From the NCBI GenBank assembly GCA_014190675.1, contig BJGT01000002.1:27698-91697 (forward strand): a stretch of DNA of 64,000 bases, read 5' to 3'. The notes below the pieces were generated by a model, which saw only the letters and a program-made list of their open reading frames with translations, was not told where the DNA came from and did not search any database. Shown piece by piece: positions 26,874 through 36,077 of the stretch; within the stretch, counting starts at the first letter, position 1; every line of letters starts with the position of its first letter. This DNA is from Comamonadaceae bacterium (GTDB lineage Bacteria; Pseudomonadota; Gammaproteobacteria; Burkholderiales; Burkholderiaceae_C). The position numbers were made by a program, and so were the translations under genes.

Positions 26874-28454
26874 ATGATCAAAACCATTCCCATCATCGAA
26901 GCCAAAATGACGCCGGCAGGGGCTGCGCCGTCACTGGGAAGCCCCAGCATCGAGGGTGACGGCATGGGTTGCCACGCTGGCGGCGAGAAGATGCTCGCAG
27001 CCGCCAAGGCCTCGGGCAAGTCAGAGGTGTTGGCGCAATACGCCAAAGACTACCCCCTTGACCCAGCCGCCGGACCCCATGACCAGCCGCAAAGTATGTG
27101 CCCGGCGTTTGGATCCTTGCGCGTGGGCCTGCGGATGCGCCGCACCTCCACTATTTTGTCGGGCTCGGCCTGTTGCGTCTATGGGCTGACCTTCACCTCG
27201 CATTTCTACGGTGCCAAACGTAGCGTGGGCTATGTGCCCTTCAACTCAGAGTCCCTGGTCACCGGCAAACTGTTTGAAGACATCCGTGAAGCCGTGCATC
27301 AGCAGGCCGACCCGGCCTTGTACGACGCCATCGTGATCATCAACCTGTGCGTGCCCACCGCCAGCGGTGTCCCGCTGCAGATACTGCCCAAAGAGATCAA
27401 CGGTGTTCGCATCATTGGCATCGACGTGCCAGGCTTTGGCGTCCCCACCCATGCCGAGGCCAAGGACGTGCTGGCAGGCGCCATGCTGAAATACGCCCGC
27501 ACCGAAGCCATGGCCGGGCCGGTGCAAGCGCCGCGGGGCGGGCGCTCTGACAAACCAACCATCACCCTGCTGGGTGAAATGTTCCCCGCCGATCCGGTCA
27601 TCATTGGTCGCATGCTCGAGCCCATGGGCCTGGCAGCTGGCCCCACCGTACCCACACGCGAATGGCGCGAGCTGTATGGCGCTCTGGATTGCGCCGCGGT
27701 AGCCGCCATTCACCCCTTTTACACCGCATCAATCCGCGAATTTGAGACCGCCGGACGGCCTATCGTCGGCTCGGCCCCGGTGGGGCACGACGGCACAGAA
27801 GCCTGGTTGCAGGCCATCGGGCAGGCTGCCCAAGTGCCACAGGCCCGCATCGATACCGTTAAAAATGCCATGCTGCCGGTCATTCGGGCGGCTTTGTCCA
27901 AGTCCCCGATCAAGGGCCGAATCACCCTGAGTGGCTACGAGGGCTCTGAGTTGTTGGTCGGGCGCTTGCTGGTTGAAAGCGGAGCCGATCTGCGTTATGT
28001 CGGCAGCGCCTGCGCCCGCTCTGCCTGGAGCGAGGCCGATTGCCAATGGCTGCAAGCCCATGGTGTGCGGGTGCAATACCGTGCCTCCCTGGAGCAGGAT
28101 CTTGCTGCCATGCATGAGTTCGAGCCCGACCTGGCAATTGGCACCACCCCTGTTGTTCAAGCGGCCAAAGAGCTGAGCATCCCGGGGCTGTATTTCACAA
28201 ACCTGATTTCGGCACGGCCACTGATGGGTCCGGCCGGCGCCGGTTCGCTCGCCACCGTGATCAATGCCGCCATGGGCAACAAGGCCCGCTTTGACACCAT
28301 GAAAGCCTTTTTTGGCCAAACCGGCGTTGGCCATGCCTCTGGCGTTTGGGAGAGCAGCAGCGGTTTGCCGGCTGACCGGCCCGACTTCAAAGCCGAGACC
28401 CGCCGGTTGCTCGCCAAGACCCTGAAAAAGCGTAAAGCCGAGGAAATGATCTGA
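26874..28454 (+). CDS. bchY: Chlorophyllide a reductase subunit Y
   Basis: 526 residues of the nitrogenase-like MoFe alpha-type fold. Cysteines for the shared [4Fe-4S] cluster appear in [14 protein letters not shown] and [12 protein letters not shown], with a third in [10 protein letters not shown]. The partner is BchZ. Its stop TGA shares a base with the bchZ ATG, so the two are coupled. It follows bchX by 14 bases. Confidence 0.96.
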   Translation: MIKTIPIIEAKMTPAGAAPSLGSPSIEGDGMGCHAGGEKMLAAAKASGKSEVLAQYAKDYPLDPAAGPHDQPQSMCPAFGSLRVGLRMRRTSTILSGSACCVYGLTFTSHFYGAKRSVGYVPFNSESLVTGKLFEDIREAVHQQADPALYDAIVIINLCVPTASGVPLQILPKEINGVRIIGIDVPGFGVPTHAEAKDVLAGAMLKYARTEAMAGPVQAPRGGRSDKPTITLLGEMFPADPVIIGRMLEPMGLAAGPTVPTREWRELYGALDCAAVAAIHPFYTASIREFETAGRPIVGSAPVGHDGTEAWLQAIGQAAQVPQARIDTVKNAMLPVIRAALSKSPIKGRITLSGYEGSELLVGRLLVESGADLRYVGSACARSAWSEADCQWLQAHGVRVQYRASLEQDLAAMHEFEPDLAIGTTPVVQAAKELSIPGLYFTNLISARPLMGPAGAGSLATVINAAMGNKARFDTMKAFFGQTGVGHASGVWESSSGLPADRPDFKAETRRLLAKTLKKRKAEEMI

Positions 28455-29920
28455 TGCTGGTTCTTGACCATGATCGCGCGGGAGGCTACTGGGGCGCGGT
28501 GTACGTGTTCACCGCCATCAAGGGCCTGCAGGTGGTGATTGACGGCCCGGTGGGTTGCGAGAACCTGCCCGTGACCTCGGTGCTGCACTACACCGATGCC
28601 CTGCCGCCGCACGAACTGCCGATTGTGGTCACTGGTCTGGCCGAGGAGCAGCTCGGCCGCGAGGGCACCGAAGGCGCCATGCGCCGGGCACATGCCACGC
28701 TCGACCCCGATTTGCCAGCCGTAGTGGTTACCGGTTCGATCGCCGAGATGATTGGCGGCGGCGTGACTCCCGAGGGCACCAACCTGCTGCGCTTTTTGCC
28801 CCGAACCATCGACGAGGACCAGTGGCAATGCGCCAACCGCGCGATGTACTGGCTGTGGCAACAGTACGGCCTCAAACAGGTGCCAAAGCGCGAGCGCAAG
28901 CCAGAAGAAAAACCCCGCGTCAACATCATTGGCCCGAGCTACGGCACCTTCAATTCGCCCAGCGATCTGGCCGAAATCCGCCGCTTGGTGCAGGGTATTG
29001 GCGCTGAAGTCAATATGGTGTTCCCGCTGGGCAGCCACCTTGCAGACGTGTCGCGGCTGGTCGAGGCCGATGTGAATATCTGCATGTACCGCGAATTCGG
29101 TCGCATGCTGTGCGAGGTGCTGGAGCGTCCCTACCTGCAAGCGCCCATCGGACTGCACAGCACCACGAGCTTTCTGCGCAGCCTGGGCGAGTTGCTCAAT
29201 CTCGACCCCGAACCTTTTATCGAGCGTGAGAAACACAGCACGATCAAACCGATCTGGGATTTATGGCGCTCGGTCACCCAGGACTTTTTTGCCACTGCCA
29301 GCTTTGCAGTGGTGGCCAATGAGACCTACACCCGGGGCATTCGACATTTTCTTGAAGACGAAATGGGTATGCCCTGCAATTTCGCGGTGGCGCGGCGGGC
29401 CGGTGCCAAAACCGACAACGCCGAAGTACGCCGGCTGGTCAGCGAAAAAACACCGTTGGTGATGTACGGCAGCTACAACGAACGCATGTATCTGGCCGAG
29501 TGCGGCGGTGGCGGCATGATGAAGACCAGCTTTATTCCGGCATCCTTCCCCCTGCCCATCATCCGCCGGCACACCGGCACACCGTTCATGGGCTATGCCG
29601 GCGCAACCTACATCATCCAAGAATTTTGCAACGCACTGTTCGATGCCTTGTTTCATATTTTGCCGCTGGGCACCGAGCTCGACCGCATCGACGCGACGCT
29701 GAGCCGTGCCGCCTCTGACAAGCCCATGCCCTGGGGCCAAGAGGCACAGGACCTGCTGGAGCGTTTGATCGAGGCCGAGCCGGTGCTGGTGCGTATTTCG
29801 GCAGCAAAAAAATTGCGTGATTGTGCCGAGCGCGATGCACGTGAAGCCGGTCGCTCCAGTGTTGAAGTGGATCGGCTTTTTGAGTTGTTTGGGCAATCGA
29901 GAGCGGAAGTCGCTGCGTGA
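28454..29920 (+). CDS. bchZ: Chlorophyllide a reductase subunit Z
   Basis: 488 residues of the nitrogenase-like beta-type fold. The cluster Cys is in [14 protein letters not shown] near the N-terminus, and substrate-pocket blocks such as [16 protein letters not shown] and [13 protein letters not shown] are present. With BchX and BchY it completes chlorophyllide a reductase. It overlaps bchY by one base and is followed by a 147-base spacer with hairpins before pufB. Confidence 0.96.
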   Translation: MLVLDHDRAGGYWGAVYVFTAIKGLQVVIDGPVGCENLPVTSVLHYTDALPPHELPIVVTGLAEEQLGREGTEGAMRRAHATLDPDLPAVVVTGSIAEMIGGGVTPEGTNLLRFLPRTIDEDQWQCANRAMYWLWQQYGLKQVPKRERKPEEKPRVNIIGPSYGTFNSPSDLAEIRRLVQGIGAEVNMVFPLGSHLADVSRLVEADVNICMYREFGRMLCEVLERPYLQAPIGLHSTTSFLRSLGELLNLDPEPFIEREKHSTIKPIWDLWRSVTQDFFATASFAVVANETYTRGIRHFLEDEMGMPCNFAVARRAGAKTDNAEVRRLVSEKTPLVMYGSYNERMYLAECGGGGMMKTSFIPASFPLPIIRRHTGTPFMGYAGATYIIQEFCNALFDALFHILPLGTELDRIDATLSRAASDKPMPWGQEAQDLLERLIEAEPVLVRISAAKKLRDCAERDAREAGRSSVEVDRLFELFGQSRAEVAA

Positions 29921-29951
29921 GCAGTCGTCAAACGATGTCGATTTACCGAGC

Positions 29952-30003
29952 AAGCACCCTTGAGTTTGGGGTGCTTCATCACAGTCATGCTTGTATGACT
30001 GTG
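29952..30003 (+). other. Two tandem hairpins in the bchZ-pufB spacer
   Basis: Hairpin 1 pairs AAGCACCC (29952-29959) with GGGTGCTT (29969-29976). Hairpin 2 pairs CACAGTCAT (29980-29988) with ATGACTGTG (29995-30003) around a six-base loop, a perfect 9-bp stem. No T-run follows either, so they look more like processing or 5'-end stabilising elements for puf mRNA than terminators. A weaker imperfect stem (ACCAGGCC with GGCCCGGT) lies just after. Confidence 0.7.
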
Positions 30004-30067
30004 GTCCGTACCAGGCCCTTATCAGGCCCGGTGGTCGCCGCAAGGCATTAGAAGTGAGGTGTTAAAA

Positions 30068-30211
30068 ATGGCTGAAAGTATGAACCCGTCGGGGCTAACC
30101 GACGCGGAATGCCAGGAATTTCACACGTACTACGTGCAGGGTTACCTGCTGTGGGGTGTGGGTGCGTTTGTTGCGCACAGCCTGGTGTGGATCTGGCGTC
30201 CCTGGTTTTAG
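30068..30211 (+). CDS. pufB: Light-harvesting 1 beta polypeptide
   Basis: 47 residues, too short for an ordinary ORF filter. It reads [20 protein letters not shown] and continues into one membrane span ending [13 protein letters not shown]. His37 is the bacteriochlorophyll a ligand and His19 the second conserved His; the WRPW tail hydrogen-bonds the pigment. With PufA it forms the LH1 ring around the reaction centre. A GAGGTG ribosome-binding site precedes ATG 30068. It is the first puf gene here; pufQ and pufX are absent. Confidence 0.97.
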   Translation: MAESMNPSGLTDAECQEFHTYYVQGYLLWGVGAFVAHSLVWIWRPWF

Positions 30212-30235
30212 CAACCCATTCACGGAGATAGTTTC

Positions 30236-30460
30236 ATGGCTTATTCGCACGCTCAATCGGACACGTCAATCCCCCAAAGCCATCTCGATGGGTTTGGTAC
30301 GATTTTCGTCGTGATCTTTTGTGTCTTCATGTTGTTGGCTGTCATCGGGCAACTGTTCTATATGAACTGGCGCACTTGGCTACCGGGGGCAGAGGGTACG
30401 GGATCCATGCTCGACAGCGTCAAGTCGGCCGTCTACACCGTGATATCTCAACTGAGTTAA
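30236..30460 (+). CDS. orf74: LH1 beta-like single-span protein lacking both conserved histidines
   Basis: 74 residues between pufB and pufA. A GGAGA ribosome-binding site lies eight bases before ATG 30236; spacing is 24 bases to pufB and 14 to pufA, so it is cotranscribed. One membrane span (about 22-43) ends in YMNWRTWLPGAEG. It aligns ungapped with the PufB core: GFGT with EFHT, GQLFYMNWRTW with [11 protein letters not shown]. The bacteriochlorophyll-ligating His is thus Gln39 and the second conserved His is Gly21. A 20-residue tail (SVKSAVYTVISQLS) follows, longer than in PufB. I do not recognise it as PufX, PufQ, PufK or LH1 gamma. It is likely a structural LH1 component; function is inference. 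Confidence 0.88.
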   Translation: MAYSHAQSDTSIPQSHLDGFGTIFVVIFCVFMLLAVIGQLFYMNWRTWLPGAEGTGSMLDSVKSAVYTVISQLS

Positions 30461-30474
30461 CTTAAGGAAAAACT

Positions 30475-30666
30475 ATGTGGCGTTATTGGCGAATTGTTGA
30501 TCCCCGCAAGGCGATCATTCTGACCGGACTGCTGATTGCATTTGTGTCGACGAGCATCCACCTGATTCACATCAGTGGCGATCGTTACAACATCAATACT
30601 TGGCACCCGGACACGGTTAAGGCTGCAAAAGCTGCACAAAATGCAGCTCTTCCGCCTGCAAAGTAA
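30475..30666 (+). CDS. pufA: Light-harvesting 1 alpha polypeptide
   Basis: 63 residues: MWRYWRIVDPRKAIILTGLL, one membrane span with the bacteriochlorophyll-ligating His in STSIHLIHISGDRYN, and a hydrophilic periplasmic tail. The MWR-W-DPR start is typical of LH1 alpha. It pairs with PufB in the LH1 ring. An AAGGA ribosome-binding site precedes ATG 30475. It is followed by intercistronic hairpins before pufL. Confidence 0.97.
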   Translation: MWRYWRIVDPRKAIILTGLLIAFVSTSIHLIHISGDRYNINTWHPDTVKAAKAAQNAALPPAK

Positions 30667-30717
30667 CGGCTTCTTTTGAAGCCGCAGTGGTGCGCGAGGC
30701 CGGGCCAATCTGGCCCG
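30667..30717 (+). other. pufA-pufL intercistronic hairpins
   Basis: Directly after the pufA stop, CGGCTTC (30667-30673) pairs with GAAGCCG (30678-30684) around TTTT. CGGGCCA (30701-30707) pairs with TGGCCCG (30711-30717) around a three-base loop. In Rhodobacter, hairpins at this position protect the pufBA mRNA segment and give LH1 an excess over reaction centre; the same role is inferred here. Confidence 0.75.
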
Positions 30718-30791
30718 CTTCGCTCACCTGTTTGAAAAAAAATCTAGTGTCTGACCCGCACTGGGATGGTGCGTCGGTCTGAGGAGCCACT

Positions 30792-31619
30792 ATGGCGATG
30801 TTAAGTTTCGAAAGAAAATACCGCGTTCGCGGCGGCACCCTGATCGGGGGAGATCTGTTCGACTTTTGGGCTGGGCCCTTTTATGTCGGTTTTTTTGGCG
30901 TCACAACCGCCTTCTTCACTCTGGTCGGAACAGCCATGATTTTGTGGGGGGCGGCATCCGGCCCCACCTGGAACCTCTGGCAAATCAGCATAGCGCCGCC
31001 AGACCTGTCTTACGGACTGCGTTTTGCACCCATGATGCAGGGAGGCCTGTGGCAAATCATCACGGTTTGCGCGCTAGGCTCCTTTGTCTCCTGGGCGCTG
31101 CGTGAGGTCGAGATCTCTCGCAAACTGGGCATGGGCTTGCATGTGCCAGTCGCGTTTGGCTTTGCCATCTTTGCCTATTTCACGCTGCAGGTCATTCGCC
31201 CGGTTTTGATGGGCGCCTGGGGTCACGCCTTTCCCTATGGCATCTACAGCCACCTGGACTGGGTCAGCAATGTCGCTTACCAGTACCTTCACTTTCACTA
31301 CAACCCGGCGCACATGATCGCGGCAAGCCTGTTCTTTGCCACCGTGCTGGCGCTGTCCATGCACGGCGGTCTGGTGCTCTCGGCGACCAATCCCAAAAAG
31401 GGTGAGGTAGTCAAAACGCCCGAGCACGAAGACACTTTTTTCCGTGACGTCATCGGCTATTCCGTAGGCACACTGGGTATCCACCGCCTGGGGCTTTTCC
31501 TGGCGCTCGCAGCAGTGTGGTTCGCCGCGCTGTGCATCGTGATCAGCGGCCCGTTCTGGACCCGTGGTTGGCCCGAATGGTGGGGTTGGTGGCTGAACAT
31601 GCCCATCTGGGGCCATTGA
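30792..31619 (+). CDS. pufL: Reaction centre L subunit
   Basis: 275 residues with five membrane helices. Ligand histidines are in [20 protein letters not shown] (special-pair and accessory bacteriochlorophylls), [10 protein letters not shown] and the distal region [11 protein letters not shown] (non-heme iron). The glycine-rich start [19 protein letters not shown] is diagnostic. A GAGGAG ribosome-binding site lies just before ATG 30792. It forms the photochemical core with PufM and PuhA. Confidence 0.98.
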   Translation: MAMLSFERKYRVRGGTLIGGDLFDFWAGPFYVGFFGVTTAFFTLVGTAMILWGAASGPTWNLWQISIAPPDLSYGLRFAPMMQGGLWQIITVCALGSFVSWALREVEISRKLGMGLHVPVAFGFAIFAYFTLQVIRPVLMGAWGHAFPYGIYSHLDWVSNVAYQYLHFHYNPAHMIAASLFFATVLALSMHGGLVLSATNPKKGEVVKTPEHEDTFFRDVIGYSVGTLGIHRLGLFLALAAVWFAALCIVISGPFWTRGWPEWWGWWLNMPIWGH

Positions 31620-31634
31620 GGCGACAAGGAGCAC

Positions 31635-32612
31635 ATGATGACTGAATATCAAAATCTCTTTACAACGGTACAGCCCACCGGGCCGGCCTCGGCTGGCATT
31701 GCGCTGCCCAAGGGTGACAGCGAACGCATCGGCACACCCTGGTTCTGGCACCTGGCCGGCCGGCTGGGCAATGCACAAATCGGACCGATTTACCTGGGCG
31801 GCCTGGGGCTGGCCTCGCTGGTGTTTGGCACCCTGGCCTTCAACATCATCGGCTTCAATATGCTGGCCATGGTGGACTGGAATCCGCTGCAATTGGTTCG
31901 TCAATTGTTCTGGCTGGCCCTTGAGCCACCGCCACCTAGCTTTGGCCTGTCCATTCCGCCGCTCAACCAGGGAGGCTGGTGGCTGATTACTGGCTTTTTG
32001 CTGACCATCTCCATACTTCTGTGGTGGACCCGCATCTACCGGCGCGCCAGACAGCTTGGCCTGGGTACACATGTGGCCTGGGCCTTTGCCGCTGCCATCT
32101 GGCTGTACCTGGTGTGCGGTTTTTTCCGGCCGGTCCTGATGGGCAGCTGGTCAGAGGCAGTGCCCTTTGGCATCTTCCCCCACCTCGATTGGGTCTCGGC
32201 GCTCTCGCTGCGCTACGGCAACCTCTTCTACAACCCCTTCCACGCCCTGTCCATCGTCTTCTTGTACGGATCAGTGCTGCTTTTTGCCATGCACGGCGCA
32301 ACCATTTTGGCGGTCAGTCGCTACGGCGGCGAGCGCGAGATTGAGCAAATCGTCGACCGCGGCACAGCCTCTGAGCGCGCTGCACTGTTCTGGCGCTGGA
32401 CCATGGGTTTCAATGCCACGATGGAGTCGGTCCACCGCTGGGCCTGGTGGTTCGCGGTGTTGTGTCCGCTGGTGGGCGGCATTGGCATCCTGCTGACCGG
32501 CACGGTGGTCGACAACTGGTATCTGTGGTCTGTCAAGCACCACGTTGTGCCGTCCTATCCGGCGGTTTTCCCGGTGGTCGTGGACCCCGCTCTTATGGGA
32601 GTCAAGCCATGA
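31635..32612 (+). CDS. pufM: Reaction centre M subunit
   Basis: 325 residues, five membrane helices. Key segments are [35 protein letters not shown] and [15 protein letters not shown], carrying the pigment and iron ligands, plus the iron-ligand Glu region YGGEREIEQ. An AAGGAG ribosome-binding site precedes the double ATG at 31635. Its stop overlaps the pufC start by four bases. Confidence 0.98.
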   Translation: MMTEYQNLFTTVQPTGPASAGIALPKGDSERIGTPWFWHLAGRLGNAQIGPIYLGGLGLASLVFGTLAFNIIGFNMLAMVDWNPLQLVRQLFWLALEPPPPSFGLSIPPLNQGGWWLITGFLLTISILLWWTRIYRRARQLGLGTHVAWAFAAAIWLYLVCGFFRPVLMGSWSEAVPFGIFPHLDWVSALSLRYGNLFYNPFHALSIVFLYGSVLLFAMHGATILAVSRYGGEREIEQIVDRGTASERAALFWRWTMGFNATMESVHRWAWWFAVLCPLVGGIGILLTGTVVDNWYLWSVKHHVVPSYPAVFPVVVDPALMGVKP

Positions 32613-33652
32613 ACGCATGGGCTCGCACCTCACGCATCCTGTTACTCGCGCTATCTGCCGCCGTCTTGTACGGCTGCGGCGAGCGTCCGCCGATTGTCTC
32701 TGTGCAACACGGCTACCGTGGCACCGGCATGGAGCAAAACTACAACCCCCGGATATTGGCCAGCCAGGCCGCGCTGCACCGGGCACCGGCTGCCGCAGAG
32801 CCGGCCTCAGCCGATGGGCCGCGCGCCAAAGAGGTGTACCAAAACGTCAAAGTGCTGGGCGACCTCAGCGTGGGCGAATTCACCCGGCACATGGTGTCTA
32901 TTACTCAATGGGTTGCGCCCAAAGAAGGTTGCGCCTATTGCCATAACGTCGCTAATTTTGCCGACGACTCGCTGTACACCAAGGTCGTCGCCCGGCGCAT
33001 GATCCAAATGACACAGCATGTCAATGCCGATTGGAAACCCCATGTCGGCGAAACTGGCGTGACCTGCTACACCTGCCATCGGGGTAACCCGGTGCCCAAA
33101 GAAATCTGGGTCGCGCCCACTGCAAGCCGCCACAGCGGCGGCTCACTGGGCGATGATGCCGGGCAAAACCGGGCATCCAAATCGGTCGGCTACAGCTCGT
33201 TGCCCTACGATCCCTTCACGCCTTACCTCAAACAGGACAAGCCAATTCGGGTGAATGGCAACGATGCCTTGATCAAAACCGGCGCTGCGGCCAACCGGCA
33301 ATCCACCAAGCAGGCCGAGTTCACCTATGGTTTGATGGTGCATATGTCAGAGTCGCTGGGCGTGAACTGCACCTATTGCCACAACACCCGGTCCTTCCAG
33401 TCTTGGGAGCAGGCGCCGCCCCAGCGAGCTACCGCCTACCATGGCATCAGGCTGGCCCGTGACTTGAACAACGCGTACATGGAGCCGCTCACATCCACCT
33501 TCCCGCCCAACCGGCTGGGCAAAGCTGGCGATGTGGCCAAGGTGAACTGCGCCACCTGCCACCAAGGTGCCAACAAGCCTCTGTACGGCGCCAAGATGGC
33601 CAAAGACTACCCGGAGCTCACCAAAGTGTCGGTGGTCAGCACATCGCCTTAA
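32609..33652 (+). CDS. pufC: Reaction centre tetraheme cytochrome c subunit
   Basis: 347 residues from ATG 32609, coupled to pufM by ATGA; a longer frame upstream lies inside pufM and was rejected. A lipoprotein signal ends LYGC (Cys22). Four heme motifs are present: CAYCH (~108), CYTCH (~153), CTYCH (~254) and CATCH (~314), with Met ligands in the preceding helices ([21 protein letters not shown]). It is lipid-anchored in the periplasm and re-reduces the special pair. It needs the Ccm system encoded at 16312-23319. Confidence 0.97.
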   Translation: MNAWARTSRILLLALSAAVLYGCGERPPIVSVQHGYRGTGMEQNYNPRILASQAALHRAPAAAEPASADGPRAKEVYQNVKVLGDLSVGEFTRHMVSITQWVAPKEGCAYCHNVANFADDSLYTKVVARRMIQMTQHVNADWKPHVGETGVTCYTCHRGNPVPKEIWVAPTASRHSGGSLGDDAGQNRASKSVGYSSLPYDPFTPYLKQDKPIRVNGNDALIKTGAAANRQSTKQAEFTYGLMVHMSESLGVNCTYCHNTRSFQSWEQAPPQRATAYHGIRLARDLNNAYMEPLTSTFPPNRLGKAGDVAKVNCATCHQGANKPLYGAKMAKDYPELTKVSVVSTSP

Positions 33653-33664
33653 TCGGATGCAAGC

Positions 33665-33712
33665 GGCCAGACCCGGGGCTTGACTGTTGCCAAGCCCCGG
33701 CTAGTCTTGGCC
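33665..33712 (+). terminator. Extended hairpin after pufC
   Basis: A perfect 10-bp stem (CCGGGGCTTG at 33673-33682 with CAAGCCCCGG at 33691-33700) is extended by GGCCAGAC pairing imperfectly with GTCTTGGCC. There is no clear T-run, so it may be a 3'-stabiliser or partial terminator of the puf transcript rather than a full stop before crtA. Confidence 0.65.
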
Positions 33713-33767
33713 GGTGTTGCCGGCCCGCGGCCTTCCCAGCTTCAAGCCAGAGCTTGAGCACAACCCC

Positions 33768-34523
33768 ATGACTGTCGAGGCGCCGCCCCCTGCCAAAACT
33801 GTGCAGCCAGCTTACCTAAAGTCAAGCGCAGGCACGCTCAGCGGCAGGGTCGCTGTGGTGGTGCTGTTCGAGGTATTGCCGCGCCACCGCCTCTGGGGCT
33901 ACAGTTGTTTTGTGCGCGGCCCCAAAGCCCTTGCAGATCCGCCCGGCTTGGTTTTCGCCAAAGTCTTGGGTAGCGGCCACCAGGGGGGCTTTGGCTTGCA
34001 ACCCAGCGGCTCGCGGCAGGCGCGGTTTTGTCTGTTCGACCAAGAGCAAGAGGCCGATAACTTTTTGGCTTCGCCCCTGGTCCAGGGCTATGCCCGGCGC
34101 AGCGGCGAATTCTTCAGCGCCAAATTGCGCGCTTACAGCTGCCGGGGTAGTTGGTCTGGCGCCAACATCGAGGTGACTGCAGAGGCACCGAGCGCGGGGC
34201 CCATCATGTCGCTGACCCGCGCCTCGATCCGGCCCAGCCGGGCCAGACAGTTCTGGCGCATGCAACCGGCCAGCGAGCTCGCCTTGGCCCAGTCTCAGGG
34301 CTGCCTGATGGCCACCGGCGTCGGTGAGGCGCCTTTTTTGCGCCAAGCTACGCTCACCGTCTGGTCAGACGTGGCGGCGATGGACAACTACGCACGTTCA
34401 GGCGCACATCTGGCAGCCATTCAGGCAGCTTACGGTGGCGGGTTTTTTTCTGAATCCATGTTCGCCCGATTTTCGCCACTGGCCCTGCGGGGTGTTTGGC
34501 GCGGCCGCACCTTTGGCTCATAG
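33768..34523 (+). CDS. crtA: Spheroidene monooxygenase
   Basis: 251 residues from ATG 33768 (MTVEAPPPAKTVQPAYL). Family blocks are VLFEVLPRHRLWGYSCFVRG, GLVFAKVLGSGHQGGFGL, IMSLTRASIRP and MDNYARSGAHLAAI. CrtA introduces the 2-keto group, turning spheroidene into spheroidenone when oxygen is present. It lies about 110 bases after pufC, beyond a stable hairpin, and ends three bases before crtD, starting a crtA-D-C operon. Confidence 0.95.
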   Translation: MTVEAPPPAKTVQPAYLKSSAGTLSGRVAVVVLFEVLPRHRLWGYSCFVRGPKALADPPGLVFAKVLGSGHQGGFGLQPSGSRQARFCLFDQEQEADNFLASPLVQGYARRSGEFFSAKLRAYSCRGSWSGANIEVTAEAPSAGPIMSLTRASIRPSRARQFWRMQPASELALAQSQGCLMATGVGEAPFLRQATLTVWSDVAAMDNYARSGAHLAAIQAAYGGGFFSESMFARFSPLALRGVWRGRTFGS

Positions 34524-34526
34524 CCC

Positions 34527-36077
34527 ATGCCTGAGACCACAGCATTGAGCGCGCCCCGGGTGGTGGTGGTGGGCGCGGGCATCGGCGGATTGGTCAGCGG
34601 CTTGCTGCTGTCGCACCAAGGTTTTGCGGTCACGCTGGTGGACGGTGCGGCGGCACCTGGCGGCAAAGTGCGGCAAATCATGGTGGGCGGCGTGGCGGTG
34701 GACTCGGGGCCAACAGTATTCACGATGCGCTGGGTGTTTGATCAAATTTTTGAGCAGGTGGGCTGCTGCCTGGATGATCTGCTTGCCCTGCAACCTCTGA
34801 ACATACTGGCTCGGCACGCCTGGCGGGATGATGACAGCCGGCTCGACCTGTATGCTGACGTAGCGCAGTCCGCAGATGCGATTGCCCAGTTCAGCTCGAG
34901 CGCCCAGGCCCGGGCTTTTTTGGAATTTTGTGCCAAGGCACGCGAGATCTATCAGCACCTGGAGCCGTCCTACATCCGGGCAGCAAAGCCCAGCCTGATG
35001 GGCATGGCGGGCGATTTGAAACTTGCCGGCCTGGCAGCCTTGACCAGCATCGGCCCCTTCAGCAACTTTTGGCACCTGCTTGGACGCTATTTTCAGGATC
35101 CCCGCCTGCGTCAGCTGTTTGGCCGCTATGCCACCTATTGCGGTGCCTCGCCCTGGTCTGCGCCCGCCACCCTGATGCTGATTGCGCATGTTGAACAGGC
35201 TGGCGTATGGTCTGTTGGCGGGGGCATGCATGCCCTGGCCAAGGTTCTGGCCGAGCAGGCGCAGGCCCAGGGTGCCAGCATCCGCTATGGCACACATTGC
35301 AGCCGTATTGTGGTGCGCGACGGACGGGCCTGCGGCGTACTGCTTGACAACGGCGAGTCGCTGGAGGCACAGGCGGTGGTCTTCAATGGCGATTGCGAGG
35401 CCCTGGCCCAGGGCCTGCTCGGCGCCGAGGCGCGGGCTGCCGTGCCGGCCATTGCACACGCGCAGCGCTCCTTGTCGGCGCTAACCTGGTCGATCCAGGC
35501 ACGAACCGAGGGCTTTGCACTGGCCAGACACAATGTATTCTTTGATTCTGACTATGCGCGTGAATTCGATGACATCTTCAAGCGGCGACAACTCCCCGCG
35601 CGGGGCACGGTGTATGTCTGCGCCCAGGACCGAAGCGACGACAGCGCAGATCCCGGCTGCAACGAGCGTCTGCTGTGCCTGGTCAATGCCCCCCCTGATG
35701 GCGACATCAGACGTTTTACACCAACGGAGGTCGATGCATGCGAGGCCCAAGCCCTGACACTGATGAAAAACTGCGGCCTGAATTTGCAGCTGGAGAGCGC
35801 AAGCCTGGTGCGCACCACGCCCAACGACTTCAATCGCCTCTTCCCGGGGACTGGCGGGGCCCTGTACGGTCGGGCCAGTCACGGCTGGATGACACCATTT
35901 CAGCGGCCGTCCTCGAGCAGCGCCCTGCCGGGCCTGTATTTGGCGGGGGGCAGCGTGCACCCGGGTCCGGGGGTGCCCATGGCCGCCCTGTCGGGCCGAC
36001 TGGCGGCCGCGACAGTGACGGCACACCTCGCTTCGACCAGCAGGTCAAGCCGGGTGGCTACCTTTGGTGGTACCTAG
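34527..36077 (+). CDS. crtD: Hydroxy/methoxyneurosporene 3,4-desaturase
   Basis: 516 residues of the CrtI-type FAD oxidoreductase family. The dinucleotide fold VVVGAGIGGLVSGLLLSHQG is at the N-terminus, and the C-terminal FAD motif reads GLYLAGGSVHPGPGVPMA. Context with crtA and crtC, plus its divergence from the CrtI at 39671-41236, points to CrtD, which adds the 3,4 double bond during spheroidene/spirilloxanthin synthesis. Its last 340 bases are also read in another frame by the crtC ORF. Confidence 0.93.
   Translation: MPETTALSAPRVVVVGAGIGGLVSGLLLSHQGFAVTLVDGAAAPGGKVRQIMVGGVAVDSGPTVFTMRWVFDQIFEQVGCCLDDLLALQPLNILARHAWRDDDSRLDLYADVAQSADAIAQFSSSAQARAFLEFCAKAREIYQHLEPSYIRAAKPSLMGMAGDLKLAGLAALTSIGPFSNFWHLLGRYFQDPRLRQLFGRYATYCGASPWSAPATLMLIAHVEQAGVWSVGGGMHALAKVLAEQAQAQGASIRYGTHCSRIVVRDGRACGVLLDNGESLEAQAVVFNGDCEALAQGLLGAEARAAVPAIAHAQRSLSALTWSIQARTEGFALARHNVFFDSDYAREFDDIFKRRQLPARGTVYVCAQDRSDDSADPGCNERLLCLVNAPPDGDIRRFTPTEVDACEAQALTLMKNCGLNLQLESASLVRTTPNDFNRLFPGTGGALYGRASHGWMTPFQRPSSSSALPGLYLAGGSVHPGPGVPMAALSGRLAAATVTAHLASTSRSSRVATFGGT

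Noticed and set aside
30236-30460. orf74 as a second pufA, or as PufX/PufQ
   Set aside because: It lacks the LH1 alpha MWR-W-DPR start and ligand His, and shows no resemblance to PufX or PufQ; the ungapped fit is to the beta core.
35945-35951. Possible -1 frameshift at a G6C run fusing CrtD to CrtC
   Set aside because: The run would allow slippage into the crtC frame, but slipping there would remove the conserved C-terminal FAD motif of CrtD that follows (SVHPGPGVPMA). Independent initiation at 35738 is the better explanation.
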